DNA of 64,000 nucleotides from Paenibacillus shirakamiensis (GTDB lineage Bacteria > Bacillota > Bacilli > Paenibacillales > Paenibacillaceae), in assembly GCF_017874255.1 (NCBI RefSeq), contig NZ_JAGGLD010000001.1:1302001-1366000 (forward strand), written 5' to 3'. Positions 26,517 to 33,963 of this stretch are shown here, piece after piece; position 1 is the stretch's first letter, and each line of letters begins with the position of its first letter. Made by a program: the position numbers and the translations under genes. A model generated the notes under the pieces. It saw nothing but the letters and a program-made list of their open reading frames with translations. It did not search any database and was not told the DNA's origin.

Positions 26517-27794
26517 TTACTTATGAAGACTTGCTGCTTTTTTATCTGTAGCCTTGAGTGCTTCACTTACATCACTTTGACCGCCAAGTAATTCTTGCAA
26601 ATGTTTACCATAATCTTCAATGATGGATTGTGCATTGTTGCCCCAGTTATTCCAAGGTGCATACACATTCCCTGCCTTAAAGGTCTCTTTAACGCCTTCA
26701 TATTCAGCAGGAATTTCGAATTCTACGCCTTTCAGATAACTGCTTCCACCCTTATTATCATTCCAGAATGCTTTTTGTCCTTCTGGTGTAGAGATCAGTT
26801 GCAATACTTGCATCACAGCTTCTTTTTGTTTGGACTTACTATTTACGGCAAATCCTACGCCTGGACCCCCAATTAACCATCCTTCTCCTGGAGCAGAGCC
26901 ATAGAACGGGAACATGTCCATTTTGATGTTAGGATTCTTCGCTTTGATGGTCTCTAGTGCCCAAGGACCCGATTCCCACATCGCAGCTTTGCCTGTCGCG
27001 AACTCATCCAAGGCTTGGTCGTAATCTACGCCTAGCATATCTTTGTTGATGTATCCTTTTTGAATCAACTGTGACCATGTATCCAAAGAAGCATTCCAGT
27101 TACCATCTAGCATGGTTTGTCCTTGACCAAACTTCACATCAAAGTCTTTGTTTTCTGGCTTAGATAGGAAGTCGTTCATCACAAGACCCATAGAAGATTT
27201 CATCATCGGTTCCCAAGATTTAGCCCCAAATGCTTGAGGTTTCACACCATTCTTGGTCAATACTTCATGAATGTTCAGTTCTTCTTCAAACGTTGTAGGG
27301 GGTTTCAAATTGTATTTAGAGAATATTTCTTTGTTATAGAAAATGCCTTCAAACCAACTAATGCCTGGAATCGCATACAACTTGCCGTCTGTAGAATATA
27401 CATTCTTACCTGCATCGCTATATAAGTTAGCCAAGGAAGAAATGTCATCTAAATATCCAAGCTTGGCATATTTAGCACTGGCCGCTGGAGCTACGGCAAT
27501 AATATCTGGTCCAGACTGGGCTGCTAGCTGGGTAGCAATGATGTTGTCATATTGCTTATTATCAATAAATTGATAATCCAGCTCTACATTAGGCAGTTTT
27601 ACTTTGATGAGATCCAGCAGTGTTTTCATGCTGTCTTCTTTGTTCCAGTAAGCCATACGAATCTTTACTTTCTGATCCTTATTCGCCGATGAATCACCGT
27701 TACTTTTCGTATCTGAATTCCCGCAACCGCTTACAAGAAGCGTAAGTGCAGTAAGCGCGCAGATCGACAGCTTTATCTTGTTTCTTTTTTTCAT
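26517..27794 (-). CDS. ABC sugar-binding lipoprotein of the GH89 operon
   Basis: A 425-residue extracellular binding protein. The lipoprotein signal ends in LLVSGCGN (Cys24). The mature part has SBP family 1 features: QSGPDIIAVAPAAS, LYAIPGISWFEGIFYNKEIF and FATGKAAMWESGPWAL. TGGAGGAG precedes the ATG. It is the first gene of the operon with two permeases and GH89. In YesMN systems such proteins can also present ligand to the sensor kinase; that role is only inferred from the adjacency of the kinase gene. Confidence 0.92.
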   Translation of the reverse strand: MKKRNKIKLSICALTALTLLVSGCGNSDTKSNGDSSANKDQKVKIRMAYWNKEDSMKTLLDLIKVKLPNVELDYQFIDNKQYDNIIATQLAAQSGPDIIAVAPAASAKYAKLGYLDDISSLANLYSDAGKNVYSTDGKLYAIPGISWFEGIFYNKEIFSKYNLKPPTTFEEELNIHEVLTKNGVKPQAFGAKSWEPMMKSSMGLVMNDFLSKPENKDFDVKFGQGQTMLDGNWNASLDTWSQLIQKGYINKDMLGVDYDQALDEFATGKAAMWESGPWALETIKAKNPNIKMDMFPFYGSAPGEGWLIGGPGVGFAVNSKSKQKEAVMQVLQLISTPEGQKAFWNDNKGGSSYLKGVEFEIPAEYEGVKETFKAGNVYAPWNNWGNNAQSIIEDYGKHLQELLGGQSDVSEALKATDKKAASLHK

Positions 27795-27873
27795 TTCCTG
27801 ACTCCTCCAGCTTTATAAATTTCTTGTGAACCTCTTACTGATTTCATTATAGGAGATAAGTACCAAGCCCTAA

Positions 27874-27923
27874 ATCTAAGATTTCTTAGATGAGTACCAT
27901 AATTTATCGATTATTGTCGATAA
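27874..27923. promoter_or_regulatory. Inverted repeats upstream of the GH89 operon
   Basis: Two perfect inverted repeats lie 80-130 bp upstream of the binding-protein start: ATCTAAG-ATTT-CTTAGAT (27874-27891) and TTATCGA-TTATTG-TCGATAA (27904-27923). A direct repeat built on AGTACCA also occurs at about 27858 and 27893. They are candidates for regulator binding, including the YesN-type protein. Confidence 0.45.
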
Positions 27924-27940
27924 CAAAAACCTGCTCAAAC

Positions 27941-27972
27941 AAAAAACCACCAGGAGTGGAGCTCCTCGTGGC
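27941..27972 (-). terminator. Intrinsic terminator of the arsR-PLD operon
   Basis: On the minus strand CCACGAGGAG and CTCCTGGTGG pair around a 5-nt loop and are followed by TTTTTTG; it lies 15 bp past the PLD stop. Confidence 0.9.
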
Positions 27973-27986
27973 TAAGATGCTTTTGT

Positions 27987-29588
27987 TTACGTGAAATAAC
28001 TAGTTAATCTATTGAAATAAGTACTTATATGCAAGGAAGGATGTTTGAAGAATTCCTTACTGTCCTTGATATGTTCCGAGACACTCAGATCATAATCTAT
28101 CATTCGTTTTACTTTTTGCGCAAATGCTTTGCCTTTCACTAGAATACCTACTTCGAAGTCATGGCAAGCACTTCGTTCGTTCATATTATAGGATCCATGA
28201 AATATACTATCTGCATATTTATCATAATTGATCTTCCAATGAGAGAACCGTTTGGTCTTGCTATAATCATAATAAGCTACACCCTTATGGAAAGGTTCAT
28301 ACATATTACCGCGTACTGCAGATTTATTGGTAGGGTGGTCATTCACGCGTAGCGGATTGCAAATCGTAATGTGCTGAGATTGCACTTCGTCTAAGCTTTT
28401 CAATCGATCCCAAAAAGCCTTGTCAATCAAATAGGGATTTACGATGATGACATCACTTGCGGCATAGCTGATAAGCGATAAATAATACTGCTGGATCAAA
28501 TTAACCGGATTTCCTGGAAAACTCGCAAATACCGTGCATTCTTCTTCCCCAAAGTTCAGATCGACCTGAGGATGATAGAAACTATCTTTCGTATCGAACA
28601 GATCCCCGTCCAATACCGACCACTGAACCGAAAAGACTTCATTTAACGATTGTGCCGCTGCCCCTTGGATTCGAAAACATCCATCATGCCATTCTTTTGC
28701 ACGACTGGGAATTCCGAGCTTCATCCCGTTCTCAGCAGATTCTTCTTCTAATAAAAGGGGCGTATCGAATAAATATTGATCTCCTACATTAATGCTCCCA
28801 ATAATTGCAGATATCCCGTCGATTACGATGAACTTACGGTGATTAATGACATTAAGTCCGGTGGTGATTTCTTTTTGTATATAATCTTGTACGATTAGAT
28901 TAGCTTCAGATACGCCCTTGGCCTTAAGTTCTTCTCTTTTTGCGGCCCACTCCTTATTGCTATAACAACTTTCGAAAGTATTCATGATTTGCGCACCTGC
29001 TGATTTTAGCGGCTCTGACATGCGTGTAAAATTACCGTTTTTAAGATTTTTACCATACCCAATGGCTGTGACCGTAGTGTTCACCATCAACCGTACCTGT
29101 ACACCGCGATGAAGTGCATCCAGAAGTGCTTGGGTAATTTGATTGCCTGATCGATCATTGAAAAATAACATCACAGACATATGAATATACCTTTTCGCTT
29201 TATGGATTTCATCCAAGATCACATGGAGACAGTCCGGCCCGTTCACATAGGCATCTACGCGGTTATTCTTCGTTGTGAATGGCATTAATACCCTCAGTCC
29301 AGTTAAATCTAAGGCTTCAATCTGTACAGCTAACTGTTTCAAGTCATCCCCTTGAATTCCGGGAATATGACATAGCTCATCCACCGAAGTGAATATTCCA
29401 CCAAGTGCCTGTCTCCATTTTACGGATTCTTGAAAAGGTATACAGCGCTCAGCCAAGGCTAGAGCTTCCTCCGCTCCATCCACTACTTTAGCTATAGGTC
29501 CTTTCCATAAGTAATAATTTATGAAATCAAGCAGATCCTTGTTCTCTATCTCGTTCATATTCTCATCTGGCACAGGAATCATGTTCAT
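27987..29588 (-). CDS. Phospholipase D-superfamily protein (cardiolipin synthase-like)
   Basis: A 533-residue soluble-looking PLD-family protein. The first catalytic motif HRKFIVID (HxKxxxxD) is intact and followed by IIGSINVGD; the second reads HWKINYDKYAD, in which the Asp is one place early, followed by GSYNMNERS, which matches the usual GSxN element. PLD-family enzymes hydrolyse or transfer phosphodiesters; the substrate is unknown. The frame begins earlier (29606), but the ATG at 29588 has GAAGG at good distance. It overlaps the ArsR gene by 26 nt, so the two are one operon. Unlike typical cardiolipin synthases there are no clear N-terminal membrane helices. Confidence 0.85.
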   Translation of the reverse strand: MNMIPVPDENMNEIENKDLLDFINYYLWKGPIAKVVDGAEEALALAERCIPFQESVKWRQALGGIFTSVDELCHIPGIQGDDLKQLAVQIEALDLTGLRVLMPFTTKNNRVDAYVNGPDCLHVILDEIHKAKRYIHMSVMLFFNDRSGNQITQALLDALHRGVQVRLMVNTTVTAIGYGKNLKNGNFTRMSEPLKSAGAQIMNTFESCYSNKEWAAKREELKAKGVSEANLIVQDYIQKEITTGLNVINHRKFIVIDGISAIIGSINVGDQYLFDTPLLLEEESAENGMKLGIPSRAKEWHDGCFRIQGAAAQSLNEVFSVQWSVLDGDLFDTKDSFYHPQVDLNFGEEECTVFASFPGNPVNLIQQYYLSLISYAASDVIIVNPYLIDKAFWDRLKSLDEVQSQHITICNPLRVNDHPTNKSAVRGNMYEPFHKGVAYYDYSKTKRFSHWKINYDKYADSIFHGSYNMNERSACHDFEVGILVKGKAFAQKVKRMIDYDLSVSEHIKDSKEFFKHPSLHISTYFNRLTSYFT

Positions 29589-29898
29589 CGTGAGGCCTTC
29601 TTTCACTTACTATTTGTATACACGGAGAAGGCATAACTTTCAAAATTTCAGCTATATATGGCTTGTCCTCTATATGTAGGGAGTAGAGCACCCACTGGCC
29701 TCTTTTTTCCTCTTTCACTAATCCTGCATCTTTTAATTTTCTCATATGTTGACTGACATTAGGTTGGCTCGTCTTCAGTAGATCCACGATCTCATATACA
29801 CATAGCTTTTTAGAACTAAGCAACGCTAATATCGTGAGCCGGGTCTGATCAGCTAGCAATTTTAAAATGGCAGCTACTCGTTCTATCTCAGTGTCCAT
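29563..29898 (-). CDS. ArsR/SmtB-family transcriptional repressor
   Basis: A 111-residue winged-helix regulator. ILKLLADQTRLTILALL and KTSQPNVSQHMRKLKDAGLV (recognition helix) are family hallmarks. KKLCVYEIV carries a Cys in the position of the ArsR metal-site motif, and the C-terminus has further Cys and His residues (PCIQIV; HDEHDSCAR), so metal or thiol sensing is possible. The frame extends to 29943; the ATG at 29898 with AAGGAG 7 nt upstream is the true start. It is co-transcribed with the PLD gene, and a perfect inverted repeat lies just upstream, pointing to autorepression. Confidence 0.9.
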   Translation of the reverse strand: MDTEIERVAAILKLLADQTRLTILALLSSKKLCVYEIVDLLKTSQPNVSQHMRKLKDAGLVKEEKRGQWVLYSLHIEDKPYIAEILKVMPSPCIQIVSERRPHDEHDSCAR

Positions 29899-29930
29899 GT
29901 TAACGCTCCTTACGAATACACCTTTATACC

Positions 29931-29956
29931 AACATATAACCAACTGATTATATGTT
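29931..29956. promoter_or_regulatory. ArsR-type operator
   Basis: AACATATAA and TTATATGTT form a perfect 9-bp inverted repeat with an 8-bp spacer, 33 bp upstream of the ArsR start. Paired ATATnA-type half-sites are usual for ArsR/SmtB repressors. Confidence 0.7.
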
Positions 29957-30034
29957 AGAAACTATGAATAAATCAAGAGTGGGCAGGACAGTTTAAACAG
30001 GAAAAAATTTCATTACAGAAAGGTCGGTAAGATC

Positions 30035-30841
30035 ATGAGAAAATTGGATAAAATCATAAGAAAAGTGGGCATTACAGCAACAACCCTCACCCTATTCATT
30101 GCCGTATTAGGCTGTTCAACCCAAGGAAAAGGGTCTGAGCAACAAGTATCTCCCCAAAGCCTTCACCGTACTCCCCAAGCCCTAAGCAGTACGCCTCCTT
30201 CTAATTTTGTACCAAAAACATCATCGATTGCTACCTCGCTCACCGGCAAATCTTCAATTACGATCAAAGAAACGCCGAATAGCTTCTCCGAATTGCTCAA
30301 CCAGATTTCAAAAGATCAAGCCAGCACCGATTCTCCAGCACCAGACAAGCAAGAAGAGAACCCCACATCTCAAGATCCTAATCAAAGCCAGCCGGAGAAT
30401 AATATAAGCGAAAATACCGATCAAAGTCAGGAACAAAATAACAACCAAAATCCGACTTCCAATACGAATTCGTCCGAAGATTTTGCCCAGCAGGTATTGG
30501 CTTTAGTCAATCAAGAAAGGTCCAAAGCCGGAGCTGCTGCTCTAACGATAAGTAAAGACCTTTCAACCATGGCGCTTGATAAAGCTAAGGATATGTATAA
30601 CAACCATTACTTCGATCACAATTCTCCGACCCACGGCTCTCCCTTTGATATGATGCAGGAATATGGCATCACGTTTAGTTCTGCGGGAGAGAACATTGCC
30701 AACGGACAGACTACACCTGCCCAAGTCATGAAAGATTGGATGAATAGTCCGGGGCACAAAGCGAATATTTTAAATACGAGTTATAAACAGATTGGTATTG
30801 GGTTTTATAATAATGAGTGGGTGCAGGAATTTATTGGATAA
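30035..30841 (+). CDS. CAP-domain (SCP/PR1-like) lipoprotein
   Basis: A 268-residue secreted protein of the YkwD type. The signal peptide carries a lipobox (AVLGCS, Cys27). Residues about 30-150 are a low-complexity Ser/Pro/Gln/Asn linker. The C-terminal CAP domain (about 152-268) has LVNQERSKAGAAAL, the active-site-like His in YFDHNSPTHGSPF, SAGENIA, and WMNSPGHKANILN. The biochemical role of bacterial CAP proteins is unsettled. The ATG at 30035 has AAAGG about 11 nt upstream. It is transcribed alone, divergent from the ArsR operon. Confidence 0.9.
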   Translation: MRKLDKIIRKVGITATTLTLFIAVLGCSTQGKGSEQQVSPQSLHRTPQALSSTPPSNFVPKTSSIATSLTGKSSITIKETPNSFSELLNQISKDQASTDSPAPDKQEENPTSQDPNQSQPENNISENTDQSQEQNNNQNPTSNTNSSEDFAQQVLALVNQERSKAGAAALTISKDLSTMALDKAKDMYNNHYFDHNSPTHGSPFDMMQEYGITFSSAGENIANGQTTPAQVMKDWMNSPGHKANILNTSYKQIGIGFYNNEWVQEFIG

Positions 30842-30893
30842 AGGGTTTTGATGTTAAAAAAAAAACTCCATGTGAAGCCGATTGGACACATAG

Positions 30894-30935
30894 CGAAAAG
30901 AGACTCAAACTAAACATAGTACGAATCTCTTTTCG
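30894..30935. other. Hairpin downstream of the CAP gene
   Basis: CGAAAAGAGA and TCTCTTTTCG form a 10-bp perfect inverted repeat with a 22-nt loop, followed by TGCTCAAC rather than a T-run. It may be a weak terminator or a remnant of a mobile element; no other evidence was seen. Confidence 0.35.
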
Positions 30936-31028
30936 TGCTCAACAAGTAGCTAATAAGGAAAAGTAATTATGGACTGAACTCTCTTTTAGAGAAGTCTATT
31001 CAGTCATCTATATCTCAATTTTTAACAG

Positions 31029-31437
31029 TTATTTCAGCAGTAGGAGCAGTACCTTATTTGTAACATCCTCGTCTGTTGGATTTTTGTAAAGTGCCATCAT
31101 TAAATTGGAAATCTCTTTTTTGTTATTCAGTGTTATATTTAATCGTATATGCTGTCTTAATTGCGTTACAATTACTGCGGTATAGCTCAAAGATCCCACT
31201 TTTTGCTTAGTATAGGAAATGTAATTGCTTAGCGCATCTAGTTTGACTGCGTGCTCTAATGCTAATTCCATTTCATCTTCCTGAATCCAACTTGCCAAGC
31301 TATTTAATTCAGATTTAAACTTACTATCTGTGTCTAATACTTGATTTGATTGCTTGTCTAATTGTGAATGTTGATAGACATTCAATCCAACGGACGCAAG
31401 GAATAGTACACAAGCTAAAATGATTACAGTTAATAGA
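31029..31437 (-). pseudogene. 5'-truncated gene for a small membrane-anchored protein
   Basis: The minus-strand frame is open from a TGA near 31440 to a stop at 31029 and encodes one membrane helix (LLTVIILACVLFLASVGLNV) followed by a helical, charged extracellular or cytoplasmic domain. No ATG/GTG/TTG with a ribosome site precedes the membrane helix; the only ATG is inside the domain (31385). The upstream DNA switches at about 31440 to the remnant of a gene on the other strand. It therefore looks truncated at its 5' end by a rearrangement. The family is not recognised. Confidence 0.5.
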
Positions 31438-31597
31438 CCAGCATCAACAGCTCACCCAAGATTTTAGAGATTTCCTTGAGCGATGGGTAGACAAGACTAT
31501 CTCTTCTCCTTCTCTCCCTGAAGAACGTGAAGAATTCAGTATCGGTGTGAATATCATTTCGACGACCGAGACACAAAACGACCGAGACACAAGATGA
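31424..31597 (+). pseudogene. C-terminal remnant of a gene, possibly the regulator of the MFS pump
   Basis: A plus-strand frame with no start codon encodes QLTQDFRDFLERWVDKTISS and then LPEEREEFSIGVNIISTTE before a TGA, 16 bp ahead of the MFS remnant. The acidic, helical text looks like a real C-terminus, for example of a small winged-helix regulator, but no family is certain. Near its end the 16-bp unit beginning CGACCGAGACACAA is duplicated in tandem (31562-31593). The 5' part of the gene is missing. Confidence 0.45.
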
Positions 31598-31613
31598 GGG
31601 GAAATAACAAACT

Positions 31614-32259
31614 GTGCATCTTTTTATGAATAGAAATTTCAAATTAATGTTCATGGGTAGAGTGATCTCTAATATTGGGGATTCCTTATATGCTGTAGCG
31701 GCCATGTGGCTTGTCTCCGAACTAGGAGGAAGTACGTTTTATACAGGCTTGGCTGGATTCCTTACGTTAATTCCAAGGTTCATGCAATTTTTCAGCGGAC
31801 CACTAATTGACCGTATCTCTATTCGTTTCTTGCTGATGAATACACAGCTTATTCAAGCCGTTCTACTTACCATCATACCTCTAGCAAGTTATCTAGGAAT
31901 GTTAAATGTTGTCCTTGTCTTAATCCTCTCCCCTTTAATCTCTGTGTTCAACATCATAATTTATCCAGCCCAAATGTCAGCATTACCAAGATTGGTCGAT
32001 AAAAAAGATCTGCTATTTGCAAAAAGCAATCCCTGAACATGTGTTAGGTAGAGTTTTCTCGGCATCGTACAGCTTGAGTGGCATAGCTATGCCACTAGGA
32101 TCCTTGTGTGGTGGAATACTCGGTGAATACATTGGTAGCACGGCCTTAATAGGCTTTAGCGGAGTAGTAGTTCTATGCATTGGTATGTACTGGCTTATCG
32201 ATCGAAGAACACGGGAACTCCCAAGTTCAGAGAGAGTCAACGAATCCGCCTTTTTCTAA
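31614..32259 (+). pseudogene. MFS transporter gene with internal deletion
   Basis: The first 138 codons (from a GTG at 31614, or ATG at 31626) encode the first four membrane helices of a DHA3-type exporter (MNRNFKLMFMGRVISNIGDS; motif region GPLIDRISIRF), ending LVDKKDLLFAKSN. The frame then meets TGA at 32034. In another frame, starting LQKAIPEHVLGRVFSASYSL, the last two helices follow to 32259. An intact member is about 400 residues, so roughly 180 central codons are missing. The junction lies in TTGCAAAAAGCAAT (32017-32030), a sequence that reads sensibly as either side, suggesting deletion between short repeats. Confidence 0.85.
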
Positions 32260-32367
32260 CATCAAATGAACAAAGACCAAGAAAGGATGGAATCGGTATT
32301 GTATTTTTCATTTGTGCTATAATTACAAAATATGGAATAACTAGATCAGAGTGAAGGAGGTTATGAA

Positions 32368-32736
32368 ATGAGAACGCATTGGAAAATAGCGCTTGCTAGT
32401 CTTATAGGGGGGCTTGCATTAAGCGCGGTCCTCATCGTGAACTCTATTGGACTCCGTAACTTACAGTATATGTATACGCTACACACTACGGAGCAAAAGA
32501 TTATTAAAATGGAAGGACATCAATCTGCGAACGGATATTATCTTACGAAATCAATCGAACCCACTCAAATTTTAAAACAACGGATGCAGTCTCAAGGTTG
32601 GCACTATGTCCAGCATGAGGGAAATGGATATTTCTTTGAAAAAAAACAGCAGCAGACCATCGTCACAACTACAATTTGGAATCATAATTATGTCCTCTAT
32701 CAAGTGCAACGCGATGTGGTTGATCTTACTGGGTAA
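32368..32736 (+). CDS. Small single-pass membrane protein, unknown
   Basis: A 122-residue protein with one N-terminal membrane helix (IALASLIGGLALSAVLIV) and an about 90-residue outer domain rich in Gln, Tyr and Thr. GAAGGAGG lies 8 nt before the ATG, one of the best ribosome sites in the window, so the gene is real. A pattern of alternating strands (HYVQHEGNGYFFEKKQQQTI, VTTTIWNHNYVLYQVQ) suggests a small beta-sheet domain. No family is recognised. It is transcribed alone, just right of the decayed region. Confidence 0.75.
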   Translation: MRTHWKIALASLIGGLALSAVLIVNSIGLRNLQYMYTLHTTEQKIIKMEGHQSANGYYLTKSIEPTQILKQRMQSQGWHYVQHEGNGYFFEKKQQQTIVTTTIWNHNYVLYQVQRDVVDLTG

Positions 32737-32891
32737 TTCCTCAAGATCACCCAAGCTCCATTAATCATGTGATATTCTTCCATCATCATCTCCTTCACTC
32801 CACACAGAGATCTGTATATATGTTTAATTTCTCATGTTACTATCTCATGAAATGTCATAGTAGGCCCCCCACCTTAATAATGAGGATGCAC

Positions 32892-33659
32892 TTAAGCAAA
32901 CGAAGACAATCGCAATGATGCCAGCTCTAGCGGAATATAATACTTGTTATGAACGACGATCATACCGCGATGATCCATAATATTTTCCATAAGCAACACA
33001 AAAATATCTTGGTCTGTGAACAATCCACTTAGTTTGAGCATCTCGGTACCCTGAATATATTTGATCTCCATCTCTGACTTGTGGGCGAAGGCGTAAATTC
33101 CCTCCTCTAAGTATTGCTCCACACTCTTCTTATCATTGAGATTAACGTTATAATTGTTCAAGGTATCGCTCGGTATAATACTATAACAGAAACCCACCTG
33201 AGTACTGCTGTTCAAAAAGTTACGCTCCACGCCCAAATAGACAGGAACCTCCCGCCGAAGTACCGTATTAACATAGGATGTGGATCCTTCCAGACGAGAG
33301 ACTGTCGTCATCTGGTCTACCGAGGCTGTACAACATTTTTGAAAAGGATTTCCAATTCGCTCGAGTCCAATGAAATGTCCATCCCCCATTTTGCGCACGA
33401 TATTCCCATACCCATGCTTCGCTTCCACAAAGCCATCTTCCTGTAACAGGGCTAAAGACTGGCGAAGCGTTGTTCGGCTAACACCCATAATCTTCGATAG
33501 ATCCGCTTCTGCAGGTAAACGGGTTCCTTCAGGATATACCCCTTGTTCAAACATTTCGAGTAACTGGTTATACACCTTGATATAGCGGGATTTCTTGGTA
33601 TAAATCGTGTCTTTTGTGTTCATTTTGGTGCTCATCTTCGTGCTCATTTTAGCTTCCAT
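32892..33659 (-). CDS. GntR-family regulator with UTRA-type domain
   Basis: A 255-residue HutC-subfamily regulator. The N-terminal winged helix reads LPAEADLSKIMGVSRTTLRQ, and the C-terminal ligand domain is UTRA-like (VYLGVERNFLNSSTQVGFCYSII). The N-terminus MEAKMSTKMSTKMNTK contains a 12-bp repeat in three copies, so several in-frame ATGs exist; the ATG at 33659 with GGGG 10 nt upstream is preferred, and the frame open to 33731 lacks support. It is divergent from the riboswitch-pbuE unit. Its ligand is unknown; control of pbuE is possible only by position. Confidence 0.85.
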   Translation of the reverse strand: MEAKMSTKMSTKMNTKDTIYTKKSRYIKVYNQLLEMFEQGVYPEGTRLPAEADLSKIMGVSRTTLRQSLALLQEDGFVEAKHGYGNIVRKMGDGHFIGLERIGNPFQKCCTASVDQMTTVSRLEGSTSYVNTVLRREVPVYLGVERNFLNSSTQVGFCYSIIPSDTLNNYNVNLNDKKSVEQYLEEGIYAFAHKSEMEIKYIQGTEMLKLSGLFTDQDIFVLLMENIMDHRGMIVVHNKYYIPLELASLRLSSFA

Positions 33660-33782
33660 AATTGAGTTCCCCGTTCGCAATAAAATATCTATTTGTTCAT
33701 TATGGCAAAATAAAAGAAGGATCACAAGCAAGCGGTTCTCTTCTACCCTTATATGTGTAGGTGAATTAATTTAAAAACAACA

Positions 33783-33811
33783 TTGTACACTTGTATTAAA
33801 ATAGGTATACT
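33783..33811 (+). promoter_or_regulatory. Promoter of the pbuE riboswitch transcript
   Basis: TTGTAC, a 17-bp spacer and TATACT form a good sigma-A promoter; the predicted start (about 33818) is just ahead of the aptamer. Confidence 0.75.
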
Positions 33812-33822
33812 TATAATCAATG

Positions 33823-33931
33823 TCCAATGTATAACCTCAATGATATGGTTTGAGGGTCTCTACCAGGAACCACAAAATCCTGATTACAAAATGGAGCAAT
33901 CTATTTTGTAATCAGGATTTTGTGGTTTTTT
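33823..33931 (+). promoter_or_regulatory. Adenine riboswitch (purine class) with terminator
   Basis: The aptamer (about 33823-33895) has the invariant purine-riboswitch core: TATAA, then ATATGG with the P2 arm, TCTACC in J2/3, the P3 arm AGGA/TCCT and GATTA in J3/1. The T at 33884, in place of the C of guanine aptamers, is the adenine-specifying base, as in Vibrio vulnificus add. From 33870 a 23-bp perfect stem with a 10-nt loop, followed by six T, forms a terminator that shares P3 and J3/1 with the aptamer, so adenine binding should block termination and turn the gene on, as in Bacillus pbuE. Confidence 0.93.
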
Positions 33932-33963
33932 AACATCTACTTCCAGAAAGGAATGACAGAATA

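Noticed and set aside
29986-30003. GTTTAAAC upstream of the CAP gene as another copy of the chitin-regulon element
   Set aside because: Only the 8-bp palindromic core is shared; the AAA and CTTT flanks of the 15-mer do not match.
30841-31028. Hairpins and inverted repeats as ends of an insertion sequence
   Set aside because: No transposase fragment, terminal inverted repeat pair or target duplication could be identified.
31430-31705. A 91-codon minus-strand frame
   Set aside because: It overlaps the MFS remnant and the plus-strand C-terminal remnant, whose text is far more protein-like; treated as a shadow.
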